DNA from: Microbacterium salsuginis
GTDB taxonomy: Bacteria; Actinomycetota; Actinomycetes; Actinomycetales; Microbacteriaceae
Direction: 5' to 3'
Length of the DNA: 64,000 bases
Assembly (NCBI RefSeq): GCF_012524205.1
Contig: NZ_JABACI010000004.1
Coordinates: forward strand, 620,001-684,000
A program made the position numbers and the translations under genes. Below, one piece after another: positions 15,908 to 24,072 of this stretch. Position 1 is the stretch's first letter. The number at the start of each line of letters is the position of its first letter. The notes under the pieces were generated by a model. The model did not search any database, had not been told where the DNA came from, and was given only the letters and a program-made list of their open reading frames with translations.

Positions 15908-16525
15908 TCAGCCCGCCGCCGATTCGGGCAGCATCCGGTCGAGCAGGCGGTCGATGTGCTCGTCGGCACGCCGGGCGATGGCGGCGTCGACCAGCATCGT
16001 CTGCGCGAGACCCGCGGCGGCGGCCACGATCAGGCGGGCGTCGATGTCCGCGTGTTCCTGCTCGGGCGATCCCGTGCGTGATCGCGCGATGGTCTGGCTC
16101 ACGATGTCGACGAGGTACTGCGCTGCACCATCAGTGTCGCTGGTCGGAGTGCCTGGATCACGCTCGCCGGTGAGCGACTCGAGGAAGAAAGTGTCCAGAA
16201 CGATGGCATCCTCCCGCCGTCGCGCGTCGGTCGGCAGAACCTCGGTCACGATCGCGCGAATCACATCGCGTGGTGCCGCGTCTTCGCCCAGTTCGACGAG
16301 GCGCTCGGCGAACCGTTCGCCGGCGTCGGCGGCCACCGCTTCTCGCGTGGCGCGCAGCACGTCTTCCTTCGAGCCGAAGTAGTACTGCACGAGCCGGACC
16401 GACACGCCGGCCTCTGCGGCGACAGCCTGGAATGTCGCGGCTCGCAGACCGTTGCGCGCGACGAGAGTGCGCGCGGCGTCCGTGATCTGGCGGCGGCGCT
16501 GCTGGTGATCGGCGAGACGGGGCAC
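15908..16525 (-). CDS. TetR-family transcriptional regulator
   Basis: The 205-residue TetR-type repressor has the HTH RQITDAARTLVARNGLRAATF followed by VSVRLVQYYFGSKEDVL. The helical C-terminal domain has a typical TetR_C length. The GTG giving VPRLADHQ is chosen over an upstream GTG because the latter would encode eight residues from within a perfect operator palindrome. TATCAT ends six bases before the chosen GTG, matching the leaderless pattern seen elsewhere in this window. It is divergent from an alpha/beta hydrolase that it most likely controls. The ligand is unknown. Confidence 0.88.
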   Translation of the reverse strand: MPRLADHQQRRRQITDAARTLVARNGLRAATFQAVAAEAGVSVRLVQYYFGSKEDVLRATREAVAADAGERFAERLVELGEDAAPRDVIRAIVTEVLPTDARRREDAIVLDTFFLESLTGERDPGTPTSDTDGAAQYLVDIVSQTIARSRTGSPEQEHADIDARLIVAAAAGLAQTMLVDAAIARRADEHIDRLLDRMLPESAAG

Positions 16526-16532
16526 GTCTAGA

Positions 16533-16576
16533 TGATACGCGCGTATCACGTTGATGGTACGCTCATACCATCAACG
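16533..16576. promoter_or_regulatory. Two operator palindromes between TetR and hydrolase genes
   Basis: TGATACGCGCGTATCA is a perfect 16-bp palindrome. It is followed at once by CGTTGATGGTA-N6-TACCATCAACG with perfect 11-bp arms. They overlap the inferred -10 elements of both divergent genes (TATCAT leftward, TACGCT rightward), as expected for autoregulation by the TetR protein. The two sequences differ, so one may belong to another regulator. Confidence 0.7.
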
Positions 16577-16589
16577 AGAGGTGGCGGCG

Positions 16590-17486
16590 ATGGGCAGGAT
16601 GAATGCGACGGTCGGTCGGTTCGCGAACGAGCGCGCCCGGGAGGACTACCTGAGGGCGTACGACGCGATGGAGCACCTGTGGCCGGTTCCGGTCGAGCGC
16701 GCCGACCTCCCCACCCGGTTTGGATCCACTCGCGTGCGACGGTCCGGTTCGGGCGAAGGGATGCCGCTCCTCTTGCTTCACGGACTGAACGGCACCGGCT
16801 CGTCGTGGCATTTCGCGATCGAGGACCTCGCTCGCGACCGCGAGGTGATCGCGGTGGATGTCATGGGAACGGCTGGGCGCAGCATCCAGACGGTGCCGTT
16901 CCTGACCGACGCGGACTTCGGCGAGTGGTTCGACGATGTGCTCGCCGGGCTCGGTCTGGACGGGGTGCACCTCCTCGGCGAATCGAACGGCGCATGGCAC
17001 GCTGCGCGCATCGCCCTGCACGGGAGCCCACGACTGCGGACGCTGACCTTGATCGAACCGAACGGGTTCGTGGTGCGCCCGTCGACGGGGGCGCTGCTGA
17101 AATTCGCACGGCTGTCGGCGCGACCCACTGACGCGGGCTGGCGGAGGATGAGCGAGTGGCTGACTCCCGGCGTCACCCTGACCGTCGAGGAGCTGGCCTG
17201 TGCGAAGGCGGCGATGCCGTTCCGGCCCGGGGTCGGCTGGCCACGGCTGCTCTCAGACGCCGAGTGGGAGCGGATGCTGCTGCCGACGCTCGCCGTCTTC
17301 GGCGGCGAGTCGGTTCTGAGCCGGCCCGGCGCGGCGGCCGAGCGGCTGCGCGAGCACCTCGCGGACGTCCAGACGGTGATCGTCCCCGGTGGCGGACACG
17401 GCGTGCACCCGCAATTGCCCGGATCGGTCCGCCCGAGGGTTCTCGAGTTCCTCGCCCGCCACGATCGCAGCCGGGCGGCGAATTGA
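16590..17486 (+). CDS. Alpha/beta-fold hydrolase
   Basis: The 298-residue protein has the alpha/beta hydrolase fold. LLLLHGLNGTGSSWHF gives the oxyanion region, LLGESNGAWHAARIAL carries the nucleophile elbow with Ser in G-E-S-N-G, and the C-terminal GGGHGVHPQLP has the catalytic His. A roughly 45-residue lead precedes the first core strand. The ATG is preceded by GAGAGG. Divergent transcription from a TetR repressor across two palindromes suggests induction by its substrate or a related compound. Esterase, lactonase or meta-cleavage hydrolase activity are all possible. Confidence 0.85.
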   Translation: MGRMNATVGRFANERAREDYLRAYDAMEHLWPVPVERADLPTRFGSTRVRRSGSGEGMPLLLLHGLNGTGSSWHFAIEDLARDREVIAVDVMGTAGRSIQTVPFLTDADFGEWFDDVLAGLGLDGVHLLGESNGAWHAARIALHGSPRLRTLTLIEPNGFVVRPSTGALLKFARLSARPTDAGWRRMSEWLTPGVTLTVEELACAKAAMPFRPGVGWPRLLSDAEWERMLLPTLAVFGGESVLSRPGAAAERLREHLADVQTVIVPGGGHGVHPQLPGSVRPRVLEFLARHDRSRAAN

Positions 17487-17546
17487 CCAGGACACCCCCG
17501 ACACTCGGTTGCGGGCGGGGCCCCGGGGTTGGCGGTTGCTGACGAT

Positions 17547-18089
17547 CTATTCGCCCGGCTGCCGGACCTGATACATCGCCACCACCACCCCGGTTCGGCG
17601 GGTTGCGACTCCGGAGAGTGTCAGGCCCAGCGGCGGTGACTGCAGCCGAGGCGCCGATTCCCCGACAACGACGGGGTGTATCGAGAGCATCATCTCGTCC
17701 ACCAATCCCGCCTGCAGAAGCGTCTGCGCCAGTCGGCCATAGCCATACAGCGTCAGGTCCCCACCGCCTGCGTACTTCAACCGCGTCACCTCCGTCACCG
17801 GGTCCCGGCGAACCAGCGTGGTGTTCGACCACGCCGCCTCACTCAGTGTGGAAGAGAAGACGTACTTCGGTATCTCGGCCAGGCGGGCTCCGAATACCCC
17901 CGAGTCGTTGTGCCAACGGGCGGTGAGCTCCAAGTACGTGTTGCGGCCCATCAGCATGCCGTCCGAGCGCTCCAGTTGCGCGAGCGCCGATTGCCCGCTC
18001 TCGTCGTTGAAATACTGCATCGCCCACGAGTCCGGGCTCGCCACGACGCCGTCGAGCGAGATGAGGGCGGACTGAAAGAGCTTTCGCAC
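17547..18089 (-). CDS. Dihydrofolate-reductase-like (RibD C-terminal) protein
   Basis: The 180-residue member of the RibD_C/DHFR superfamily begins with VRKLFQSALISLDGVVASPD and continues with MLMGRNTYLELTARWHND. Near its end are YGYGRLAQTLLQAGLVDEMMLSIHPVVVG and a final beta strand VVVAMYQVR. Actinobacteria carry many such reductase-like proteins of unknown substrate. GGAGG four bases before the GTG settles the start; the frame stays open far upstream without a plausible alternative. It stands alone. Confidence 0.85.
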   Translation of the reverse strand: MRKLFQSALISLDGVVASPDSWAMQYFNDESGQSALAQLERSDGMLMGRNTYLELTARWHNDSGVFGARLAEIPKYVFSSTLSEAAWSNTTLVRRDPVTEVTRLKYAGGGDLTLYGYGRLAQTLLQAGLVDEMMLSIHPVVVGESAPRLQSPPLGLTLSGVATRRTGVVVAMYQVRQPGE

Positions 18090-18454
18090 GGGACCTCCAA
18101 GGGCGCGATGAGGAGTAGCTGTCAAAGATCTGACCGCTCGAGGCGGGGAAAGGAATCGGCCCGCGTTGGCGACCGCCGAACAACCGATGATCGGGGTGCC
18201 TCGCAACCTCGCACTTCTGGCGACGCGGTTGATGCTCGAGGCGTGGGCGACGCGGAGCGCCAGCCATGCGGGCGTCAACCGAAACGCTGGAGGACGGGCC
18301 AGAGCGCGATTCGACGCGATTCGGGCCCGGGCGCGGCGGGGCGATTCCTCATGGCGTCTAGGAGGTCTAACCAGTAAGGCGGACGTGTGTCGGCGGGTTC
18401 CTTCCGGTCGAACCGCCGCCGAAAGCAACAGGAATCTATGAAGGAGCAAGAACC
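18090..18454. other. 365-bp intergenic region, no gene recognised
   Basis: No frame here has a ribosome site and a recognisable product. The left end holds the GGAGG site of the leftward DHFR-like gene. The right end holds the AAGGAG site of the esterase gene. Promoters for both must lie inside, but none stands out. Confidence 0.5.
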
Positions 18455-19354
18455 ATGCCTAGCTGGCAGTCGGAAGCGGTCGCGGCGATGTACCGCGTGT
18501 GGACGGACGAACTGAACAATCCGAACCCGGATCGACAGGAGTCACGAGAGACGAACGATCATTGGGGAGACCTCACCGCCGAGCCGCGTCAGGTTGACTA
18601 CTTGGAGCGAGATATCGCCGGCACGCCCGCTCTGTGGGTGGAGCCCCACAACGCGAATCCCGATCGCGTTCTGCTGCACGTCCACGGCGGAGGCTTCATC
18701 GGCGGGTCGTTGTACACGCACCGCAAGCTCGTCGGCCATCTCGCCAAAGCGGCAGGGATCCGCGCACTCGTGATCTCGTACCCGCGAACGCCCGAGCATC
18801 AGCACCCAGCCCAGCTCATTGCCGTGTCATCGGCATACCAGTGGCTCCTCGACAGCGGCTTCGACCCGAAGCACATTGTGATCGGCGCAGATTCGGCCGC
18901 CGCGACGCTCGCTCTCGCAACTTTGCTTCAGGCCCGTGACCGAGGCGCCGCGATGCCCGCCGCGACGTACCTCATCTCACCGTGGGTCGACATGACGGTG
19001 TCCAACCCGAGTTTCGAGGCCAATGCAAGCCGAGACGCCTACTTCCACCGGGACGTCGTCAAAGGGCTTGCTGCGATGTTCCTCGGAAACACCGATCCCC
19101 GTGACCCATTGGCCAGTCCCGCCTTCGCGGAGCTCGCGGGGCTCCCGCCCATGTACATCCAGGTCGGCGGCGATGAGACGCTCCTCGATGACGCGAGGAA
19201 TCTTGCGTTGCGAGCCGAGGAGGCCGGAGTCCACGCGACAATCGACGTCTTTGAGGGTCAGCAGCACACCTTCCAGATGGCGGCAGGACGGGCTCCGGAG
19301 GCTGATGACGCCATTGGTCGCTTCGCGGCATGGGTAAAACCGATGCTCGTCTGA
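18455..19354 (+). CDS. Alpha/beta hydrolase, hormone-sensitive-lipase type
   Basis: This 299-residue esterase-like protein has the HSL-family oxyanion motif HVHGGGFIGGS near residue 76. Its nucleophile elbow reads GADSAAATLALA instead of the usual GDSAGG. The Asp is in VGGDETLLDDA and the His in GQQHTFQ. All three triad residues are present, so activity is likely, although the altered elbow is unusual. AAGGAG precedes the ATG. A sigma factor gene with a SnoaL-like tail follows 159 bp later in the same direction. Confidence 0.88.
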   Translation: MPSWQSEAVAAMYRVWTDELNNPNPDRQESRETNDHWGDLTAEPRQVDYLERDIAGTPALWVEPHNANPDRVLLHVHGGGFIGGSLYTHRKLVGHLAKAAGIRALVISYPRTPEHQHPAQLIAVSSAYQWLLDSGFDPKHIVIGADSAAATLALATLLQARDRGAAMPAATYLISPWVDMTVSNPSFEANASRDAYFHRDVVKGLAAMFLGNTDPRDPLASPAFAELAGLPPMYIQVGGDETLLDDARNLALRAEEAGVHATIDVFEGQQHTFQMAAGRAPEADDAIGRFAAWVKPMLV

Positions 19355-19513
19355 CGTTCCTGCAGCCGGGATCCCGTCGCCGGCGAGTAAGGAGCTCGAG
19401 GCGGCGGGACTCAGAGCCGCCGTTCTGATCGCATCGAATCTGGCCACGGACCGATTCCTCACGGTCGTTCCAAGAGTCTGCAGGTGTAGACATGCAAGCC
19501 AGGAAGGACGAGC

Positions 19514-20500
19514 GTGAACGCACACCCCGCGGAAGAATCACCCGAAGACCTGCTCGACGCCGAGTTCCACCGCCTTCGGCCAGCCCTCCTACGTCACTGT
19601 TATCAGATGACCGGCTCCTACCACGACGCGGAGGATGTGGTCCAAGAAACATACCTTCGGGCTCGTCGTGGGATCATCCGGTTCGAGCAGCGCTCTTCGC
19701 TGAGCACGTGGCTCTACCGCATCGCAACCAACACGTGCCTCACCGCCCTTCGCGGGAAGCACCGACGCGTGTTGCCTTCGGGACTCGGTGCGCGGACGGA
19801 CGACCCCGACTCGGCCTCCCTCCTGGATATCAGCACAAGCTGGGTGCAACCGCTCCCCGACGACCTCACACGGGGTTCAGAGAGCACCGACCCTGCCGAT
19901 CTGGTAATCCACCGCGAGTCTGTCCACCTCGCCGTCATCGCGATGCTCCAGCACCTGCCGCCGCGACAGCGGGCAGTGTTCCTCCTGCGACAGGTCCTCG
20001 GCTTTCCCGCTGAGGAGGTCGCGCGGTCCCTGCGGATCACAGTGCCGGCTGTCAAGAGTCTCCTGCAGCGTGCCCGACGCAGGATCGACGTCGCTGCACC
20101 TCACCGAGGGGCGACTGACTCGATGTCCGTCGAGACCCAGCTGCTCGACCGGTACATCGAGGCCTTTGAGGCCTCTGACGTCGACGGGATCCGGCAACTG
20201 GCGGACGCTGACTTCAGTATTGAGGCACCGCCTTCGCGGACCTGGTTCCAAGGCATCGCCACGTGTCTCCCCTATCTGGAGCGACACGTCCTCGGCGCGC
20301 CCGGTGATTGGCGCATGTTCCCCATCCGGGTGAATGGACAGCCCGCCGCCGTCTCCTATTTGCGAGACGAGAGCCGTCAATACCGCGCGTCCGGTCTGTG
20401 CGTGCTCACCGTCTCCGACCAGAAGATTCAGAAGGCGACAGTGTTCAAGGATCCATGGTTGATCGCCGCGATCGGATACCCGCCGACTCTGGACGGTTAG
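19514..20500 (+). CDS. ECF-type sigma factor with C-terminal SnoaL-like domain
   Basis: The 328-residue protein has sigma region 2 (AEFHRLRPALLRHCYQMTGS, then DAEDVVQETYLRARR). Region 4 is LQHLPPRQRAVFLLRQVLGFPAEEVARSL with the helix TVPAVKSLLQRARRR. About 120 further residues form a SnoaL/NTF2-like domain (LLDRYIEAFEASDVDGIRQL). This fusion is known from the SigG/SigJ-like ECF groups of actinobacteria, where the extra domain modulates activity without a separate anti-sigma factor. AGGAAGG precedes the GTG. Neighbouring reductase, esterase and small hypothetical genes may be its targets. Confidence 0.9.
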   Translation: MNAHPAEESPEDLLDAEFHRLRPALLRHCYQMTGSYHDAEDVVQETYLRARRGIIRFEQRSSLSTWLYRIATNTCLTALRGKHRRVLPSGLGARTDDPDSASLLDISTSWVQPLPDDLTRGSESTDPADLVIHRESVHLAVIAMLQHLPPRQRAVFLLRQVLGFPAEEVARSLRITVPAVKSLLQRARRRIDVAAPHRGATDSMSVETQLLDRYIEAFEASDVDGIRQLADADFSIEAPPSRTWFQGIATCLPYLERHVLGAPGDWRMFPIRVNGQPAAVSYLRDESRQYRASGLCVLTVSDQKIQKATVFKDPWLIAAIGYPPTLDG

Positions 20501-20532
20501 CCGTGCCTACAGGAAGCCATAGGATGCCCGGA

Positions 20533-21027
20533 CTATCTGACCCGGGCCCACGTCATGACCCAATTCGTTTCCCAGGTCAGGCCGCCGTCGACGGAGAAGG
20601 CCTGCTCCCAGGTCGCGGCCTGAGCAGAGATCGAGTGCCACCGGTATCTGGCGACGATTCTTGTGCCCTCGAAGATGTCCGGGCCGGTTGCGGTGAATAC
20701 GTTGCCCGGCCCCCAGACCCCTCGCACCGGCGGTTGAAGATGACCGGTTCGGCTTTTTACCCAATAGATCGTCCAGTCGTCGGCGGCCGGGTCGTGGACG
20801 CGAATCGATGCGCCAGCGAAGCCGAGGTCTGGATACCACATTTCATCAATGCTGATTGCGCCGTTGTGCAACGTGGAAGAGCGGGCCGTGGCGGGGGTTT
20901 CATACCAGTCGCTGGTACCCGAGAGCGGCCGTCGAAGACGCCGGTTGGCGACGGACCATTCCCCGATCAGGAAGTCGAACCCAGATGTGCGCTTCTCAAG
21001 AGCTTCGATACGGTGAGGGGAAAGCAT
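20533..21027 (-). CDS. Hypothetical protein, lipocalin/DUF1579-like
   Basis: The 164-residue soluble protein is dominated by beta strands and aromatic residues. It starts with FDFLIGEWSVANRRL and has the recurring pattern of heme-, fatty-acid- or DUF1579-type barrels (SIDEMWYPDLGFAGASIR, WTIYWVKSRTG, the end MTWARVR). I cannot name a specific family with certainty. A GGAG lies six bases before the ATG. It converges with the sigma factor gene and could belong to the same accessory group. Confidence 0.65.
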   Translation of the reverse strand: MLSPHRIEALEKRTSGFDFLIGEWSVANRRLRRPLSGTSDWYETPATARSSTLHNGAISIDEMWYPDLGFAGASIRVHDPAADDWTIYWVKSRTGHLQPPVRGVWGPGNVFTATGPDIFEGTRIVARYRWHSISAQAATWEQAFSVDGGLTWETNWVMTWARVR

Positions 21028-21129
21028 GCTGCTCCATTACTTGGCTGGTAGAACACGGGACAGGAATTTGGTAAGCCGAAAGTTCGATGCCGCGATCGGC
21101 GCCGTACCGGTGCTCCTCTGACGGAATCT

Positions 21130-22557
21130 TCACTTTCGAGTCGCTAGTCCGGTCGCGGCGCGTGGGGGCGTTGACGGAGTGTCGTTGACGCGGGCCGGTG
21201 ACGCTCGCCACGCGACGACGACGAGGGTGACGAGCGCGAACCCCGCTAGCCCGGCGATGACCCACCACCCCGCTCGGAATGCCGCAGTGCCGAGGGAGAC
21301 GGTTCCGATCGCGGCGACCCACATCGCGATGCCGACCGCGGAGCCGACCTGCCGGAACACCGTGTAGACGGCCACGCCGGTTGAGAGTCGGGTCGGAGGA
21401 ACGCCGACCAGTGTGAGCGCCAGCAGATTGGGGATGGCAGTGCCGGCGCCGATGCCCGCGAGCAAGGACCCGGGCAGGAAGGTGGCGGCATATCCCGACG
21501 CCTCACCGAGTGACAGCGCGAGAAGTGCGGTGCCCAACACCAGCCCGACGGTACCGGCGAGGGCGAGAGTGAGGGGCGGGATCCTTCCAGCCATTCGACC
21601 GGCGACGGCGGCGGCGACGGCCGAGACCGCGGGTCCTGGCGCCATCAACAGACCGGCCTCCAAGACTCCAAAGCCTCGTACCGCGGTGAAGTAGAGACTG
21701 CTCGCCAGAAGCAGCGCCGCGAACGCACCCCAGAATGCGGCCATCGCCAGCATCGCGGCGCCGAAGCCGCGCCGACGGAAGAGATCAGGCTCGATTACTG
21801 GATTCGGGTGTGAGCGTGAACGAATGGCAACCCCGATTCCCAGAGCAAGCGCCACCACTACGGCGCTCCATACCCGCACGTCCCAACCCCACGTTTCGCT
21901 CTGGGCCAGCCCGTAGGTGAGAGCCGCGATCGCTGTTCCGAGCATGATGGCACCGAACCAGTCGGCTGCGGTCTTCCGCTCGGTCGGCGTCTCGGGGATC
22001 AATCGTGGAATAGCCATCAACGCCACCACGCCCACGGGGATGTTGATGAGGAAGATGAAGCGCCAGTCGGCCTGAGCGAGGATCGCGCCAAGCGGCGGTC
22101 CTGACGCGGCTCCGGACGCGGCGATCATGCCCCATACGCCGAGGACGGTCGCGCGTTGCTGCGGGGTGAACATCGGAAGGACTGCCCCCAACGAGTTCGG
22201 GGTAGCTAGTGCCGCTCCGATGGCCTGAATCGCTCGACCCGTAAGCACCCAGGTGTACGTCGGCGCGATGCCCGCGACAAGCGAGCCGATAACGAATACG
22301 GCGAGTCCTATCGAGAACATGCGTCGACGGCCAAGACGATCGCCCAGCCGGCCCGCTGGGATGAGGACCGCTGCGAACAAGATCGCGTAAACGGTCAACA
22401 CCCACGACAAGTCCGGGACGCTGTCGACGCCGAACTCTGACCCGATAGATCCGACGGCCACATTGACGATGAACAAATCGAGGATCGTAAGGTAAATGGC
22501 CGTGCCGGCTACGGAGAAGGCCAGCCAGGGCCGGCCTACGCCAGAAGTGCGTGTCAT
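21130..22557 (-). CDS. MFS drug exporter, DHA2 family
   Basis: The 475-residue polytopic protein has about 14 hydrophobic segments. Its features are DHA2-type: LDLFIVNVAVGSIGSEF in the first loop, LSWVLTVYAILFAAVLIPAGRLGDRLGRRRMF around segments 2-3, and the antiporter-like GAASGPPLGAILAQ. It probably exports hydrophobic or cationic compounds by proton antiport. TACCCT ends seven bases before the ATG, matching the leaderless pattern. It is divergent from an HxlR regulator, its likely controller. Confidence 0.92.
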   Translation of the reverse strand: MTRTSGVGRPWLAFSVAGTAIYLTILDLFIVNVAVGSIGSEFGVDSVPDLSWVLTVYAILFAAVLIPAGRLGDRLGRRRMFSIGLAVFVIGSLVAGIAPTYTWVLTGRAIQAIGAALATPNSLGAVLPMFTPQQRATVLGVWGMIAASGAASGPPLGAILAQADWRFIFLINIPVGVVALMAIPRLIPETPTERKTAADWFGAIMLGTAIAALTYGLAQSETWGWDVRVWSAVVVALALGIGVAIRSRSHPNPVIEPDLFRRRGFGAAMLAMAAFWGAFAALLLASSLYFTAVRGFGVLEAGLLMAPGPAVSAVAAAVAGRMAGRIPPLTLALAGTVGLVLGTALLALSLGEASGYAATFLPGSLLAGIGAGTAIPNLLALTLVGVPPTRLSTGVAVYTVFRQVGSAVGIAMWVAAIGTVSLGTAAFRAGWWVIAGLAGFALVTLVVVAWRASPARVNDTPSTPPRAATGLATRK

Positions 22558-22648
22558 GGCGAAGAGGGTATGCGAGTTCCTTCGAAATCAACAGCAAAAG
22601 ATTTGAATCTGACACTGCCTGCTTGCGTAGGCGGTGTAGAATCCTTGC

Positions 22649-23290
22649 ATGAGTGACCGTTCGTACGGAGAGTGTTGCGCGCTCGCGCACGGACTTGACC
22701 TCGTTGGCGACAGGTGGACCCTTCTTGTCGTGCGAGAGCTCATGTTCGGACCTCGTCGCTTCACCGATATTCAGCACCGGCTCGAAGGCGCGAGCAGCAG
22801 TGTGCTGACAGATCGACTGCAGCACCTCGTCGAGGCAGGCATCGCCCGACGCAAGCGCCTTCCTGCGCCGGCCGCGTCCTGGGTCTACGAACTGACCGAG
22901 CGAGGAGACGAACTCCGGCCGGTGCTGCACGAGCTCGCCCGCTGGGGACTTCGATCGCCTTCACGACGAACTGACCTGACCACAACGCCTGCTGGCATCG
23001 CCCTGGCTATGGAACTCCTGTTCGACCCCGACCGAGCGCCTGGCCTCGACGCCGAACTCGACCTTGAAGTGGGCGAAGAACGATTCCGCATCCTGGTGCG
23101 CGACGATGTCATGGAGATCAAGCCTCCGCGCGAAGCGCCCGCCGAAGCCGTCATCCTGGTCGGTCCCGATAGCATCAGGGCTCTCGTGTCGCCGGATCGA
23201 CCGCACGACGTGGACGGCTGGGCCGAAACGGGCGTCGCGATCAAAGGTGATCAGGCGACGGCGATACAGCTACTCAGCGCCATCGGGTAA
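22649..23290 (+). CDS. HxlR-family winged-helix regulator
   Basis: The 213-residue protein begins with the HxlR hallmark YGECCALAHGLDLVGDRWTLL, with a Cys pair that could serve as a redox switch. FGPRRFTDIQHRLEGASSSV and a wing follow. About 90 extra C-terminal residues form a sterol-carrier-like or effector-binding domain. TAGAAT ends six bases before the ATG, so the transcript is probably leaderless. It lies 91 bp from the divergent MFS exporter, a standard local regulator-exporter pair. Confidence 0.9.
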   Translation: MSDRSYGECCALAHGLDLVGDRWTLLVVRELMFGPRRFTDIQHRLEGASSSVLTDRLQHLVEAGIARRKRLPAPAASWVYELTERGDELRPVLHELARWGLRSPSRRTDLTTTPAGIALAMELLFDPDRAPGLDAELDLEVGEERFRILVRDDVMEIKPPREAPAEAVILVGPDSIRALVSPDRPHDVDGWAETGVAIKGDQATAIQLLSAIG

Positions 23291-23492
23291 CCGACCTCGT
23301 TCCCGAAGATCCGGCATTCGTTTCGATCGCACTCGATCGCGCTGCCGCGGATCACTCGTGGGCAATCCGTGGGCAGAACGGGCGGCGAGGGCTCCACGTC
23401 GCGGTGTGATCAGGAAGGACGGCCAGCCAAGCTGGGCACGTTCCGGCAAAAGATGTCTCGCGATCCCAGTGATTCCGCGAAAATTGAAGAAA

Positions 23493-23520
23493 CCCCCGTG
23501 CGTAGAAGCCGCACGAGGGT
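23493..23520 (-). terminator. Rho-independent terminator of the tRNA cluster
   Basis: Read on the minus strand, ACCCTCGTGCG pairs with CGCACGGGGGT across a seven-base loop and is followed by TTTCTTC. It lies directly past the 3' end of tRNA-Phe, the last gene of the cluster. Confidence 0.75.
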
Positions 23521-23525
23521 CCCAG

Positions 23526-23598
23526 TGGCTCCGACCGGCATCGATCCGGTGACCTTTCGATTTTCAGTCGAACGCTCTACCAACTGAGCTACAGAGCC
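23526..23598 (-). tRNA. tRNA-Phe (GAA)
   Basis: The 73-nt cloverleaf starts GGCTCTG and ends CGGAGCC plus discriminator A. The D-arm is GCTCAGTTGGTAGAGC. The anticodon stem-loop TTCGA-CTGAAAA-TCGAA gives anticodon GAA, and the T-loop is GGATCGATGCC. No CCA is encoded. It is the last gene of a Glu-Asp-Phe cluster read leftward. Confidence 0.95.
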
Positions 23599-23651
23599 TC
23601 ACGGCATCCGTTCCCGACGAATCGGGCGTGCTTGCCGCGTCCTAAACGAAA

Positions 23652-23671
23652 GGCCCTCTCGAAAAAGGGCC
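23652..23671 (-). terminator. Hairpin between tRNA-Asp and tRNA-Phe
   Basis: On the minus strand, GGCCC and GGGCC pair across a T-rich ten-base loop and are followed by TTTCGTTT. It may be a partial terminator or a processing signal between the two tRNAs. Confidence 0.45.
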
Positions 23672-23684
23672 CGTCGCTGTGGAG

Positions 23685-23758
23685 CGACCCTGACGGGACT
23701 TGAACCCGCGACCTCCGCCGTGACAGGGCGGCACGCTAACCAACTGCGCTACAGGGCC
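23685..23758 (-). tRNA. tRNA-Asp (GTC)
   Basis: The 74-nt cloverleaf has acceptor strand GGCCCTG pairing with CAGGGTC, with one G-U pair. The anticodon stem-loop CCGCC-CTGTCAC-GGCGG gives anticodon GTC, and the T-arm is CGGGTTCAAGTCCCG. It lies between the Glu and Phe tRNAs. Confidence 0.95.
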
Positions 23759-23779
23759 ATGATTATTGAATTGTGGGCG

Positions 23780-23852
23780 TGACCCCAACGGGATTCGAAC
23801 CCGTGCTACCGCCGTGAAAGGGCGGCGTCCTAGGCCGCTAAACGATGGGGCC
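23780..23852 (-). tRNA. tRNA-Glu (TTC)
   Basis: The 73-nt cloverleaf has acceptor GGCCCCA pairing with TGGGGTC. The anticodon stem-loop CCGCC-CTTTCAC-GGCGG gives anticodon TTC, and the T-arm is CGGGTTCGAATCCCG. It is the first gene of the three-tRNA cluster. Confidence 0.95.
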
Positions 23853-24072
23853 GGGATGAACCGCAGGGGCTCACTCACCGAGGGTCAAGCATACGCAATC
23901 CTCCACGATTACGCCAATCGAGGGCGTGGCATGCTTGTGCCTCGCGCGGCTCAGGTCCACACTGACAGGGTGACGCCGTCCCGAAGCGGCGGTCGTGCGC
24001 GTCGACGTAACGGTTGCGAATGTGACTGATGTTGCTAGTGTGAAACGAGTCGACGTGCGAGGGGAGGACCGA

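Noticed and set aside
15558-16382. A plus-strand frame running across the orphan arsR tail into the TetR region
   Set aside because: It is a frame-shifted reading of the dehydrogenase end and the antisense of TetR. It has no start signal and no domain.
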